A stretch of 64,000 nucleotides of DNA from Saccharomycopsis fibuligera x Saccharomycopsis cf. fibuligera (lineage: Eukaryota > Ascomycota > Saccharomycetes > Ascoideales > Saccharomycopsidaceae): NCBI GenBank assembly GCA_001936135.1, contig CP012818.1:806001-870000 (forward strand), in the 5' to 3' direction. The stretch's first letter is position 1. Every line of letters begins with the position of its first letter. A program made the position numbers and the translations under genes. The notes beneath the pieces were generated by a model. It was not told the origin of the DNA. It ran no database searches and saw only the letters and a list, made by a program, of their open reading frames with translations. Shown here piece after piece: positions 22,357 to 32,447 of the stretch.

Positions 22357-25212
22357 TCAAGTATCACCCATAGCTCTAATTAATGATCTGTAAGTTTTGA
22401 CCTTCTTTTCTCTCCAATATCCGATAACTTTTCTCAATTTGGCATTAACTCCAATTTTCAAACAAATTTTATCAATGGCATCGAAACTTTGCTTCAATTG
22501 CAAAAATTTCACTAAATTAAATGCAAGTTTGAATTTCCGCAATTCGAGTAATTGATGAAACATTTTGATAAGGTTCAAATCTGCCTTAAGTTTGAATTTA
22601 AGCAACTTGCTGCGTTCTTCCTCTAAGTCAAAGTCATGCTCTTTGTAATCACGGCTGTCATTGTTCTTATCATTATCACCCATGATTTTGATATAGTTAG
22701 TAATTGTCTGGGAGAAAAATTGTGCAGTAATACTCTCGAAATCCAGCTCTTGAGTAGAAATCATTTCATTAAATTTATTTTCGTTTCCGCTTTGACGATC
22801 AAATGCGTTTGATTCTTCTTCAAACAACAGATCAATACGAGCATTAAGAGTTTCCTGATTTTCTGTTTCATCATCGCTATCTTCAAGCCCAGGCACTTTG
22901 TCTATAGTGACATTACTATTATCATTATCCAATTTTGGATCATTAAATCTTGTATTACGAAGCAAATGTTGCGATGTTGTCAATGGGAGCTCAATTTTGA
23001 AATTATTCAATCCAGGTAATGGAAACCATGGATAATTGTAACCAGAATCCGTCATGTTGTCTCTGTGGAAATGTGCCTGTTTGATGAATTGTTCCTTATT
23101 ATCGAGAATCTTTTTGAATTTTTTCAATTTCTTCTCGTTAATGATATCTTGTTTTGATTTTGGCTTTTGCTGCTGTTGTTGCGGTTGTTGTAACTGTAGA
23201 TGGTCTGTTTGTATTTCTTCTTGTTGCTGCTTCTTTTTATCTCTCGCTGACATTCTATTCCGTTTTCTTTCATTTTCTCTCATCTCATTCTCAATAGCTC
23301 TACTTTCTTTTTCTGCTTGGTCAATTTTTCTTTGAATCAACTTGAGCTTACTCTCCAAATTAGCATCTTTTATGACAATCACCTGCAAGTTGCTTTCTGT
23401 CATACTTAGCGGGAAGTAGATAAGATTATTATGTGAACTATTAAATTTGTTAAAAGCTTCAACCAAGTTTAAAATAGGCTGAAATTCGCTCTTTGGATCA
23501 TTTAAGATGTGCAAGTAGTCATTATTGTCAACATAGCATGGGAAACCACAGTCGTTAAAAAGCACTGCTCTTAAAAGACTTTGAGTGGTGATATTTTTAT
23601 TCTTACCATTGTCAATGTTCATAATATTGTTGGCTTTGATAGGCAAATTTAAGTGAACGTTTGTAGCCAAAGATTTACTTGACTTTGCGTCTTTTAAAGT
23701 GTACATAAATTGATACTTGTATGGATCTCTTACCAAGATATTAAAAAGAAATCTGTCATTTCCAATGGAACATACTGTAGGATATGTCTTTTCAACTCCT
23801 GTCAGCACCCCACTACTGACAGAGAATTTCTTTACCATTCCTGAGCTTAGGAAGACATTAACTGTATTATAAGCAAGTGACACAGTGGTAATGTACTCAC
23901 CCTTGAGCAATTCGATCAGCACTTGGAACTTGATCAGTCCATCATGACTCTTGAATAAAACAGGACTAAATCGCTTCAATCTGTCCAAACTTTGCTCATT
24001 AGGCTCATTAGTGCCTGATAGATAGTAGCCACTTTTAGCAAGCAATAATCCTACACGATTCAAACAACAAAGATCATAAACTTGATCAACATTGAACCAA
24101 TAGCTGTCACGAATAGATTTGTCATAAGTATTAAATGTGATTATTGGCCTTGAGGTCTTTGTCTCAATCCAAACAACCCCAAATCTGTTCATTGTCAAGT
24201 ATTTCCGCCCTGCATGCCACGGCGTATTTCCTGGAGAATATGGCACCGCGATAAATTTGCTAAATTGGAGCTTTTCTATACGTTTGCGATATTTTTTTAA
24301 CTTGCGTTGTGCAGTTTGGAATTTTTTGTATTTCAAATAATGGTTCTTGTATTCTAATTTGAGCTGCTTAAGGTCAACGTCCGAATATTTCGAGAATCTG
24401 GAAGAAACCAATTTATCAAAATAATTTTCCAAAAAAATCTTGAACCGAAATTCTTTAGGTGGTAAAATTTTGACAATTTGCTCCTTTTGTTCAATTTCTT
24501 TGAGTCTTTTAAGTACTTTTTTGATTCTATGAAATGCAGCCAAATCCTTGTCTGATATTACTGCCCGACTACCAAACTTGATACGGTAGTCCATCTCTAT
24601 TGGGTCGGCCTCCTCTTCTTCATTTTCATTAGCATCAACTTTGCTAATTGCATTACTATATAAGATGGAGTCTTTGCCCCCCTTGGAGGTGCCAGCCACA
24701 AAATCGGACTTTGCCGAAGTAGATTTCTTAGCAGGTGGTTCTTCTAACACCTGCGACACTTCTGTTTCACCTTGGAGTTGATCTGAATGAGTTCTTTTCT
24801 TATAATTCAAAATGTACGCAAGCTTACTTTCTATCTTTTGACCACCATTATCATCATCATCATTATTATTCTTATCTTCTTCAGATTTCGGTTTACCTGA
24901 CATGTAACTTTTATCCTCATCCTCATCTTCATTTTCATTATCACTTCCAAAGAAGTCATTAATATCAGCAGTTGGTCTTAACTGATACTCAAGATCTTCG
25001 CCTTTATCGAATTCATTCTCTTCATTTTCCTCTTCGTCTTCATCGCTTGGTGCTTCATCAGCTGCGCCATGAACAAACTGATTTTCACTATCACTTAGAT
25101 CTTCTTGAAAGAATAATCCAGCAACTTTTTCATCTGTTTGTGACATTTTGATGAAAGAAACTTCGGCAAACGAATCTGGTTGGTTATTTCCTTGGTGATG
25201 CTGGAAATTCAA
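22357..25212 (-). CDS. CTF4: Replisome hub protein Ctf4/Mcl1 (And-1), without the N-terminal WD40 domain
   Basis: The 951-residue product carries the Mcl1_mid propeller of Ctf4, the trimeric hub linking CMG helicase to polymerase alpha and to cohesion factors. The mid domain starts near residue 320 with YSPGNTPWHAGRKYLTMN (W332), continues through YDLCCLNRVGLLLAK, and ends with FNDCGFPCYVDNNDYLHIL. The C-terminal helical bundle follows a Lys/Gln-rich coiled segment and ends LRKFKLAFNLVKFLQLK..AIDKICLKIG. S. cerevisiae Ctf4 and human And-1 carry a WD40 propeller before the mid domain. Here residues 1-315 are instead acidic low complexity and a charged helical stretch, with no repeat I can read as WD40. 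Met23 (MSQTDEK) may be the true start. Only 506 bp separate it from NGG1, so no upstream exon can supply the missing domain. Confidence 0.82.
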   Translation of the reverse strand: MNFQHHQGNNQPDSFAEVSFIKMSQTDEKVAGLFFQEDLSDSENQFVHGAADEAPSDEDEEENEENEFDKGEDLEYQLRPTADINDFFGSDNENEDEDEDKSYMSGKPKSEEDKNNNDDDDNGGQKIESKLAYILNYKKRTHSDQLQGETEVSQVLEEPPAKKSTSAKSDFVAGTSKGGKDSILYSNAISKVDANENEEEEADPIEMDYRIKFGSRAVISDKDLAAFHRIKKVLKRLKEIEQKEQIVKILPPKEFRFKIFLENYFDKLVSSRFSKYSDVDLKQLKLEYKNHYLKYKKFQTAQRKLKKYRKRIEKLQFSKFIAVPYSPGNTPWHAGRKYLTMNRFGVVWIETKTSRPIITFNTYDKSIRDSYWFNVDQVYDLCCLNRVGLLLAKSGYYLSGTNEPNEQSLDRLKRFSPVLFKSHDGLIKFQVLIELLKGEYITTVSLAYNTVNVFLSSGMVKKFSVSSGVLTGVEKTYPTVCSIGNDRFLFNILVRDPYKYQFMYTLKDAKSSKSLATNVHLNLPIKANNIMNIDNGKNKNITTQSLLRAVLFNDCGFPCYVDNNDYLHILNDPKSEFQPILNLVEAFNKFNSSHNNLIYFPLSMTESNLQVIVIKDANLESKLKLIQRKIDQAEKESRAIENEMRENERKRNRMSARDKKKQQQEEIQTDHLQLQQPQQQQQKPKSKQDIINEKKLKKFKKILDNKEQFIKQAHFHRDNMTDSGYNYPWFPLPGLNNFKIELPLTTSQHLLRNTRFNDPKLDNDNSNVTIDKVPGLEDSDDETENQETLNARIDLLFEEESNAFDRQSGNENKFNEMISTQELDFESITAQFFSQTITNYIKIMGDNDKNNDSRDYKEHDFDLEEERSKLLKFKLKADLNLIKMFHQLLELRKFKLAFNLVKFLQLKQSFDAIDKICLKIGVNAKLRKVIGYWREKKVKTYRSLIRAMGDT

Positions 25213-25718
25213 TGATTTGCTGAAACACGCTTTGCTTGATTTCGTGTTTTCTCCATTTTTACTTTTTTTTTTTTTTTTTTTTTTTTGGCGTCGTGGAGCC
25301 GCGGACGCGGATCAAATTAAGCGCAAAAAAAGAACAATAATAATAGGCTTCCCAACATGAGAAGAAGCTTCAACCAACTACAACCCAACAAATTAAAGAG
25401 CAATTTGATCCACATTTGCGGTTGAGTAGTAGCGACAACTATGGAAGCAAAAAGAGCAAAGCACGGTTATAGATTTATCCTGTAAATTGTTGACCAGCTA
25501 AATGTGTAGGCCCAATTTGTTTTTTATTGGTTAAATTAAAAACCCTAGCAAGATATTAAGCTAATAGAAAAAAAAAAAAAAAAAAAAAAAAAAAACAGAA
25601 TTAGAATACATATGAAAGCGATACAACAGTTTAAATTACAGTACATGATACAATTTTCACCTATTCACCACTCATCAAAATACAAAACAATTAAATAGAA
25701 ATATAATACTTGCAAATA
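25213..25718. other. Promoter of CTF4 / 3' flank of NGG1
   Basis: This tandem-gene interval carries poly-T at 25262-25286, poly-A at 25569-25593 and a GC-rich patch at about 25287-25325 with an ACGCG core. No gene is present. Confidence 0.55.
25305..25309. promoter_or_regulatory. ACGCG core upstream of CTF4
   Basis: ACGCG occurs in a short GC-rich patch 93 bp upstream of the CTF4 start, next to a poly-T tract. MBF sites in yeasts have an ACGCG core and drive G1/S genes such as replisome components. The position fits, but one five-base core is weak evidence. Confidence 0.3.
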
Positions 25719-28700
25719 TTATACACTTACTCCGCCTGGTTTCTGTCCAACTTTGACTGCCTTTAATTTCTTGTCAAATTCATCCTCATCATCATCCAAC
25801 TTTAAATCCCCCTTCTTGATCTTAATGCCATCAGCAAGTAAAAGCCCATCATGGCTATTACTATTCATCACATATTTTCCACTAGAACCGACTCCAGTGT
25901 TGCGACTTGCTCCTTCTCCTACTCCTCCACCCACTTCTCCTTCTTTGTCATCATCATCCTCATCCTCATCCTCATCAGTGTAGAAATCATTATAGATGTC
26001 GTAAAATTCTTCAAAATTGTCCTCCTGAATCTCGTTAATCCTAGGGTTGAATACAGAAGTTTCAGGATATTCGCGCAATTGAATATTAGAGTTATAGTTG
26101 AAGAGTGGGCCAATTTTTTCAATCCATTTTGATCGTTTTTCAATAAGAGAGTTAAGTGTTTTATCAATGACTTGCTGATGAGATAATGATCCACTGCCTC
26201 CGCCAGCTCCGGGAGTATCCTCGTGATGATGAGTACTAGAAGCACCTGACGCTGAAGCTGCTGCTGCCTTTTTGTGTTTCTTATGATGCCTGACTAAAAT
26301 TTTCTGCTTCTTCAAATAGTACTGATCAATTTGCTTATTCAAATTTTCCAAAATGTTATAAAATTCTCTAAACGAAATTTCCTCATATACTTTCTTAAAC
26401 AATGCTCTTTTGCGTAAATTATTTTTCAAATTGACTACTTTTAACTGCCGCTGTAATGATCTCAATTCTCGACAAATTTCATCATCTTGTTTATTTAGAA
26501 TCCAGGTCTCTTCAAAATTTTCGTTTAGGATGTCTTCATCTTGATTAAGTAAGGATTTATCCGCATTACCGCCACCAGCATTGGCAAATTTTTTCTTTGA
26601 TGCATCAACTTCGTTCTTGTAATTTAGAAAAACCCCAACAAACTTCAATTCTCGTTTAAGTCGTTCTTCAAGTGTCATGTAATCATATTTAAAATTTGAA
26701 GCCTTACTAACGCTATATTCAGTAAAGAAGATATTATCTTCATTCTTTGCTGCGGTTTCTGCATTATTCGCATTTCCAGTTGTTCCTCCGGCGCCCCCAA
26801 CTGTTGAAGCACTTGCACTTTCTTCTTTTCTGTCAAACAGATCGTCATTATCATCGTCCTTCTCTGCCATTTTCTCATCATTATCATCTTTATTATTGTC
26901 ATTAATATTATTATTGTTATTGTCATCCGATGCTGCAGCGTTGTCATCAACATCATTTCGAATCAACGCAGAAAGCAATCGATTAACTAATGGTCCACAA
27001 CTAACTCCATCAGTCTCCAAAATTGCATCATTCAAATTAGTGCTAGAATTTTTTGGCATTAACTGATCTTTAATACTATCTTGTTGTGATAATCCTGCAA
27101 CTGACGGAGGCCCGAGTTTACCATTAGCATTCGCCGCTGTGCTGCTACTGTTGTTCGTGGCTGAAGTGGTCAAAATGCCATCTTCTTCGGCCCATACTTT
27201 AGTATAAAGTTTACCAAGTTTTGGAATAATAAAAGGATGAATTTTTGGATTATATGAAGATATTGCATCAATGTCATTTTTACTGCCGTTAGATGCGTGG
27301 GTGCTTACACCGACACCATTACTGTTAGTGGTTGATGATGCTGCTAATGGAGACCTTCCATACTTGTTTGACAATGACGCAGCGTTACCACCACTAACAT
27401 TGCTGCCATTGGCGCTACTAGATGATCCAGCAGTGTTGAAGTTGTTGGCATAAAAAGCATCCAAATGTGATGAGTAAATATATTTTTTTTTTAAAAAAAT
27501 CAAATCCTCATCATCAAATGGTCGATAATAATGATCCAAATAACTCAAAAAGTTGTTGAAATTGATTTTGTTTTTTATCTCTTTTTGCTGGTTAAAATCA
27601 ATATCGGGGATATCGCCCGTCAAATATGATCGTAAATAGTCAGTAGGATAGGTTAAAACGCCATACCATTTTTTCAAATATTCAGGATCCTTGGCCTTTT
27701 CAAGGTCTTTATTCGGCGTAAAGAGATCTAATTTTTCCGTAGTTTGCAAGAATTTGGAAACGTCAAAATGTGTAGGTTTGTCAACTGGAATCCTTGGTTG
27801 ATCATCGGGTTCACGTTTAGGAGTTATAGAAGAGTCTTTGTCATTGTTACTGTTGGCGAGATCAAGTCTTGGTTTCTTAGCAAGCGGTCCATCAACACCA
27901 AGATCATCGTCGTCGCCGTTTTCATTATCATTATTAATGCTAGCAATATTGTTACTATCACCTTCAACCTCCTTATCATCTTCACCGTCATTGAGTGGAG
28001 TAGAACTTTGCCTACTACTTCCGTTTGTTGCAGACTCTGACACTGGTGCTGCTGATACTGTCGTTCCTGATCCTGATGCTGACATGCCCGGGGGCCCTTT
28101 CTTTGCCAGGTCAATTCTACTTTTCAATTCATACCCATCAGCTTCATTATCTTCATTGGCTACCAGTTTATGTTTTGCTCCCATTAGTGAAGTATCTTCT
28201 TCTTCAACCTCCAGCTTGAGAGACGATATATCGTCTTTTATGCTTTCTCTTCTGCTTCTCTTTGAATGGCTGTTGTTATTACTGTTAATACTGCTTGGTA
28301 CTGTGTCTTCTCTTTCACGTTTCACTTTTCTTTGTGGCTGATCGGGATTTAAATTTGACGATTTTAGAATTTCTGATTTTATTTTATCAGTAATACCATA
28401 ATTTGAAGCCAGCTTACCAATTTTCTCCACATGCTGCAAATCTGTTGCGTTGAAGTTGTTAATATTGAAGTTCTCCAATAATTTTTGCTTAATAAGCAAA
28501 CTATTAGTAGCATCTTCTCTAGAAATATTTTCTAAATTTTTAGAAAGTCCAAGAATTAAATTTTTCAAATTTAGTAAAGTTTGTAAGTTTAAACTGTTTA
28601 AGTTATTGACGAATACCATGTCACCGTTCAACATTCCAACGTTTTTATCATATGACAAGTCAATTTCCCTGAGGATTCGAGAAAGTATCACTGATGGTTT

Positions 28701-28991
28701 TGTCAGATCATTAATATGCAATGCTGCAGATCCTGGTTGAGCTGAAGCTGACGTTGATACTGGCGCAATTGAAGTCGAACCAGATACTGAAGGAGAACGA
28801 GAATTAGTATGGCTAATCAGATTGGGACTAGGCGATATTGAAGTTCTTCGAGATCTTGAAAAAAGACCGCTTACTGCTGGTGATGAAGCAGTAGATGAAT
28901 TTTCATCCTTAACCCCTCGAGTTTCTTTATTTGTGTTGGCAAATAATCTCAGTCTGCTGCTTCTTGAACGGTTTGACGCTCTTGGTCCCAT
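25719..28991 (-). CDS. NGG1: SAGA/ADA histone-acetyltransferase module subunit Ngg1 (Ada3)
   Basis: The 1090-residue product is Ada3/Ngg1, which tethers Gcn5 and Ada2 in the SAGA, SLIK and ADA complexes and is needed for nucleosomal H3 acetylation. The ADA3 domain is clear at about residues 830-900: DDEICRELRSLQRQLKVVN, then LFKKVYEEISFREFYNILENLNKQID. A second conserved block lies at about 445-510 (YLRSYLTGDIPDIDF, FLSYLDHYYRPFDDEDL) followed later by FIIPKLGKLYTKVWAEEDG. Long Asn-, Ser-, Gly- and Asp-rich segments between these blocks, with several poly-Asp runs, make it longer than the 702-residue S. cerevisiae protein. It lies upstream of CTF4 in the same orientation; no shared function is implied. 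The first ATG gives a basic N-terminus (MGPRASNRSRSS). Confidence 0.9.
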   Translation of the reverse strand: MGPRASNRSRSSRLRLFANTNKETRGVKDENSSTASSPAVSGLFSRSRRTSISPSPNLISHTNSRSPSVSGSTSIAPVSTSASAQPGSAALHINDLTKPSVILSRILREIDLSYDKNVGMLNGDMVFVNNLNSLNLQTLLNLKNLILGLSKNLENISREDATNSLLIKQKLLENFNINNFNATDLQHVEKIGKLASNYGITDKIKSEILKSSNLNPDQPQRKVKREREDTVPSSINSNNNSHSKRSRRESIKDDISSLKLEVEEEDTSLMGAKHKLVANEDNEADGYELKSRIDLAKKGPPGMSASGSGTTVSAAPVSESATNGSSRQSSTPLNDGEDDKEVEGDSNNIASINNDNENGDDDDLGVDGPLAKKPRLDLANSNNDKDSSITPKREPDDQPRIPVDKPTHFDVSKFLQTTEKLDLFTPNKDLEKAKDPEYLKKWYGVLTYPTDYLRSYLTGDIPDIDFNQQKEIKNKINFNNFLSYLDHYYRPFDDEDLIFLKKKYIYSSHLDAFYANNFNTAGSSSSANGSNVSGGNAASLSNKYGRSPLAASSTTNSNGVGVSTHASNGSKNDIDAISSYNPKIHPFIIPKLGKLYTKVWAEEDGILTTSATNNSSSTAANANGKLGPPSVAGLSQQDSIKDQLMPKNSSTNLNDAILETDGVSCGPLVNRLLSALIRNDVDDNAAASDDNNNNNINDNNKDDNDEKMAEKDDDNDDLFDRKEESASASTVGGAGGTTGNANNAETAAKNEDNIFFTEYSVSKASNFKYDYMTLEERLKRELKFVGVFLNYKNEVDASKKKFANAGGGNADKSLLNQDEDILNENFEETWILNKQDDEICRELRSLQRQLKVVNLKNNLRKRALFKKVYEEISFREFYNILENLNKQIDQYYLKKQKILVRHHKKHKKAAAASASGASSTHHHEDTPGAGGGSGSLSHQQVIDKTLNSLIEKRSKWIEKIGPLFNYNSNIQLREYPETSVFNPRINEIQEDNFEEFYDIYNDFYTDEDEDEDDDDKEGEVGGGVGEGASRNTGVGSSGKYVMNSNSHDGLLLADGIKIKKGDLKLDDDEDEFDKKLKAVKVGQKPGGVSV

Positions 28992-29451
28992 TTTCTTGTT
29001 TTCACTTTTATTTTTATTGTATGTTTTATATTTGGTGTATAATGTGCACGAGGCAGCCGGTTACTAATGTTCTTGATGAAAGTCCTTTAATTAACGATTA
29101 CAATCGATTCAATTGTAAAATACCGAAAAAGCAATGCAATCAAAATAAGACTTTCTTTGGTGATAGCGAGATTCAATAACAAGAGCTTGGTTCGTTGAAT
29201 ATTTGATCCAAATGGCGTTCAGAATTTATCAAGTAGGATTGAAATGCGGGTTGATATTTCAAATCACGATTTTAATGAATCAACCTAGGTGCTAGCTGTG
29301 CAATATAAGCCTCCTGTGCAACTAGTCTTTTGATAGCTCTAAGGTCACAAAAGTAGCGAAGCTAGTGATTGATGTGATATTCGGTTAAAGCAAGTGATGA
29401 TGGTTGATACAGTGAAGATGATTAACAGCCTCTGGGTGATGATTACTGATA

Positions 29452-29510
<59 letters not shown>

Positions 29511-30102
29511 AGTGGTGGTGGTGGTGATGAGAATATTGATATTAATTCTGGTATGCACAGTGCACTATTGCGTTTACTTCACTTTGGCTTAACTAAAGGA
29601 AGCGTGATGTGCACATGACCAAGTATCATGTGATAATTTTGTACCGTGGTATGGGATTATACCGTTTATATGGGTTTAAACAATGACCAAACATTGACCT
29701 GAAGTATGCGTTAATGCCAATCACAAAATATTCTATATAAGAAAAAGGTTATTATTTGGCATATTACCGTATGTCAATAGCAACGGTGACAGCAAAAACA
29801 ACAGCAGCAACACCGTCATCATCAACTACAAGACTACCCAACAGAGAACTAGACAATATCAACCATACTATGTGGAGGGGCTGTCTGTGCAGCCGTTGGC
29901 TTGAAATCACTCTCGAAGCGCTATCATGCGCCTTGATGCGCGCCGTCCGCCGTAGTGGAATTGAAGATTTGTTATTTCCCGATTGAGGTTATACATAATT
30001 TTGTAGAATTATCTATAAGTTTTGTAGAAATACATTCGTTATTACCCAAGGATATATCTCAGCATCAGCAGTAGCACTATCATCATAGAATTAAATATCA
30101 TC
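28992..30102. other. Divergent promoter region between NGG1 and the MPR1-like gene
   Basis: About 1.1 kb containing a perfect GAT/ATG microsatellite at 29452-29510 followed by GGT repeats. The frames at 29394-29618 (poly-Asp through the microsatellite) and 29756-29986 have no recognisable domain. Nothing else is supported. Confidence 0.45.
29452..29510. repeat. ATG/GAT trinucleotide microsatellite
   Basis: About 19-20 uninterrupted units of ATG (GAT) spanning 59 bp, followed by five GGT-type triplets. The tract is intergenic and likely polymorphic. Confidence 0.9.
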
Positions 30103-30801
30103 ATGATGTGTACTGTTCCATTTTCCCAGAATCACGAAGCCGAACTCAAAAAGCTCACTGATGCCGGCAAGTATCCAGTAACTGAACCACTACCAGTGAC
30201 TCTAAACGACACTAATAAGACAAGAGCAACATTGTTCCCAGTGAACCGTACTGATGAAATTTCTGGATCCTTGATGAGCTATCTATGGCAGAACTTTAAT
30301 AAAGAGATTGAAGATGGGCAAACTTATCCATATTTTGATACCTTTGATTTAGATCACTTTAAAAATTACTGGTTTTCTCATTTCGTAGCCATTTTGGTTC
30401 TTGGTGATTATGGCAACGATAAGTCCATCTTGCTTAATGAGGAGATTAAGCATGATGGGTGGGATAAATTGTTTTTGGGCACATATTACATCAAACCAAA
30501 TTACCCAGGAAGGGTCAGCAACGTGTGCAATGCTGGGTTTGTGGTTAGCAGAAAGTTTAGAAAGACAAGCTACAAAATCGGTAGAAACTTGGGCAGAACA
30601 TATTTAAAATGGGCACCAAGGTTTGGCTACACTTACTCAGTTTTCAATTTGGTTTTCGAAACAAATATTGGAAGCTTGAAAATTTGGGATTCTTTAGGGT
30701 TTGAGAGAATTGGGTTTGTGAAGAATGCGGCTAGGCTTAGAGGGCATGATGGGCAAGTTGGAGCAGTTATTTTTGGTAAGGATTTGATTTTGGAAGATTA
30801 A
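30103..30801 (+). CDS. MPR1: GNAT N-acetyltransferase related to Mpr1
   Basis: The 232-residue product matches yeast Mpr1 along its whole length (Mpr1 is 229). Mpr1 acetylates the toxic proline analogue azetidine-2-carboxylate and also acts on a proline-pathway intermediate, lowering oxidative stress. Shared blocks include SLMSYLWQNFNKEIEDGQTYP, FLGTYYIKPNYPGR, SNVCNAGFVV, RTYLKWAPRFGYTYSVFNLVFETN and IWDSLGFERIG. Asn143 in CNAGF lines up with Mpr1 Asn135, reported as important for substrate handling, and the two Asn of FNLVFETN with its acetyl-CoA-contacting Asn residues. The start has ATG ATG; the first is used. Function is inferred from similarity; the natural substrate is uncertain. It is surrounded by unrelated genes. 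Confidence 0.88.
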   Translation: MMCTVPFSQNHEAELKKLTDAGKYPVTEPLPVTLNDTNKTRATLFPVNRTDEISGSLMSYLWQNFNKEIEDGQTYPYFDTFDLDHFKNYWFSHFVAILVLGDYGNDKSILLNEEIKHDGWDKLFLGTYYIKPNYPGRVSNVCNAGFVVSRKFRKTSYKIGRNLGRTYLKWAPRFGYTYSVFNLVFETNIGSLKIWDSLGFERIGFVKNAARLRGHDGQVGAVIFGKDLILED

Positions 30802-31445
30802 GTTTCAGATCTCGAAAGATTAACTTTTTTTTGTTTCTGATTTATTTAGCATTTTTACCATCATTATGTATAAAGGCAATCAATTTGCTTTTCTTAATAA
30901 ACACTATAGATAATTAACCTTACTTTGCGTACTCGTTCACCAATGTTTGGACATATATCAGTCGAATATTAGAGAAAGGGTAGCTATTTTAGATGTTTGT
31001 CCATTAAACTCAGAAACTGGCACGTCTAGCTGCCAAAATTGCGCGCCACATTCATAGAAGGAGAAAGATATGATATTCCTAGTGGGTGTATGAGGTTCCA
31101 ATTATCAAGCTGGATAGAATTAAAAATGCTGAGTATCATGATACTAGTCTCCTGTTCACTTACATTTGACTATATTTTATAGTATAGAAAAAAAGCATAA
31201 GAATTTTCTCGAGTGTTAGGGCTTTTGAGTTTTAAAGTTTACTATTGACAGATATCTTCTTATTTATGCTGGTAGCCAGCATGATATTTTAAAAGACTGA
31301 ATACATTGTAAATGCTTTCAATATTCGCGAAAACGAGGCACTAGCGGCATTCATACTATACTTCAGGGACGAGAACACAAAGCACACAAAAACACAAAAA
31401 CGTAAAGAGCAAAAGCTTCACAACAAATAAGCTTGGCTAGTGCAT
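30802..31445. other. Convergent intergenic region
   Basis: A 644-bp AT-rich shared 3' flank between the MPR1-like gene and the aldo-keto reductase gene. No gene or RNA is visible. Confidence 0.5.
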
Positions 31446-32447
31446 TCAGTCCAAGTTATCGAAATTATATTTGTCCAAATCTTTATCATCAAACAACCCA
31501 GGAGGGACCCAATGTTGAGAATCAGTTCTACCACCGCTGCCGAATTTCCGGTCAGCAAAATGGTTCAACCACTCAATATCTTCTTTTTGTAGTTTTTTGA
31601 CTTCGAAATTAGATTCTAACCTTTCTGGAGTTTTGGATTTGTAAATTGCTACAATATTTCTAGCTACTAGCCAACTGACAACTAAACTGGCCGGTGTTGA
31701 ACCTTTTTCTTCAGCGTACTTCTTCAAGTCATTGTCTTCCAATATGGCAACGTCAAGTGAGCCAAAAGGCGAGTAAGCCTCAGGGATTATATTATGTTTT
31801 AGATTATACTCTACTAATTCAAGCTGTGGGTTATACGGATTGACTTGGATTTGGTTAACTTGTGGAGTGATCTTTGAGTGAGCCAACAAAATATCCAATT
31901 TTTTTCTCGTAAAGTTGGAAACCCCAATCGACTTTACTTTGCCCGTTTTGTAAACTTCTTCAAATTGATGCCAAGTCTGGACAAAGTTCCAATCATAATC
32001 GTAAATATCATATTTTTCCAAGTGCTCTTTAGTTGGTGCTGTAATTTGATTATTGTTTTCGTCATAAACATGTTTGAATGCAATCGGCCAGTGAATAAGC
32101 AATAAATCCACGTAATCCAACTGCAACTTTTTTAAGGATTGGCCAAGACTCTCAGCAACATATCGGTGGTTAGAATTCCAAACTTTGGTGGTGATAAAAA
32201 TTTCTTCTCTCTTCACAAGCCCTTGCTCAAAGGCTAGCTTGAGAGCTTTGCCGACATTTTCCTCCTGTCGATAGTAATCAGCAGTATCAATGTGTCTGTA
32301 TCCTAACTTGAATGCGGTATGGATGCTGTTAATGACGTTTTCTAAAGAGCCCATGTTGAAAGTGCCGAGGGCTACCGATGGGATCTCACGGCCATTGTTG
32401 AGCCTGAAGTTTGGTGGGTCCGTTAATGGAAGTTGGGAGTCCGACAT
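31446..32447 (-). CDS. NADPH-dependent aldo-keto reductase
   Basis: The 333-residue product is an AKR superfamily (beta/alpha)8-barrel oxidoreductase that reduces carbonyls with NAD(P)H. The catalytic tetrad is complete: D54 and Y59 in HIDTADYYRQEENVG, K88 in FITTKVWN and H119 in LLLIHWP. The block GKVKSIGVSNFTRKKLD and the cofactor-binding segment IYKSKTPERLESNF (the place of the usual IPKS) are also present. It is slightly longer than typical AKRs (about 310-325) because of a C-terminal tail rich in Asp, Gly and Trp. Yeast relatives include Gcy1, Ypr1, Gre3, Ara1 and YDL124W types; the substrate cannot be assigned. The start MSDSQLPLTDPP is the first ATG of the frame. It is convergent with the MPR1-like gene. 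Confidence 0.9.
   Translation of the reverse strand: MSDSQLPLTDPPNFRLNNGREIPSVALGTFNMGSLENVINSIHTAFKLGYRHIDTADYYRQEENVGKALKLAFEQGLVKREEIFITTKVWNSNHRYVAESLGQSLKKLQLDYVDLLLIHWPIAFKHVYDENNNQITAPTKEHLEKYDIYDYDWNFVQTWHQFEEVYKTGKVKSIGVSNFTRKKLDILLAHSKITPQVNQIQVNPYNPQLELVEYNLKHNIIPEAYSPFGSLDVAILEDNDLKKYAEEKGSTPASLVVSWLVARNIVAIYKSKTPERLESNFEVKKLQKEDIEWLNHFADRKFGSGGRTDSQHWVPPGLFDDKDLDKYNFDNLD

Noticed and set aside
27838-28341. 167-codon plus-strand frame inside NGG1
   Set aside because: Antisense shadow of low-complexity NGG1 codons; Leu/Ser-rich by composition.
29394-29618. 74-codon poly-Asp frame
   Set aside because: It is the translation of the GAT microsatellite.
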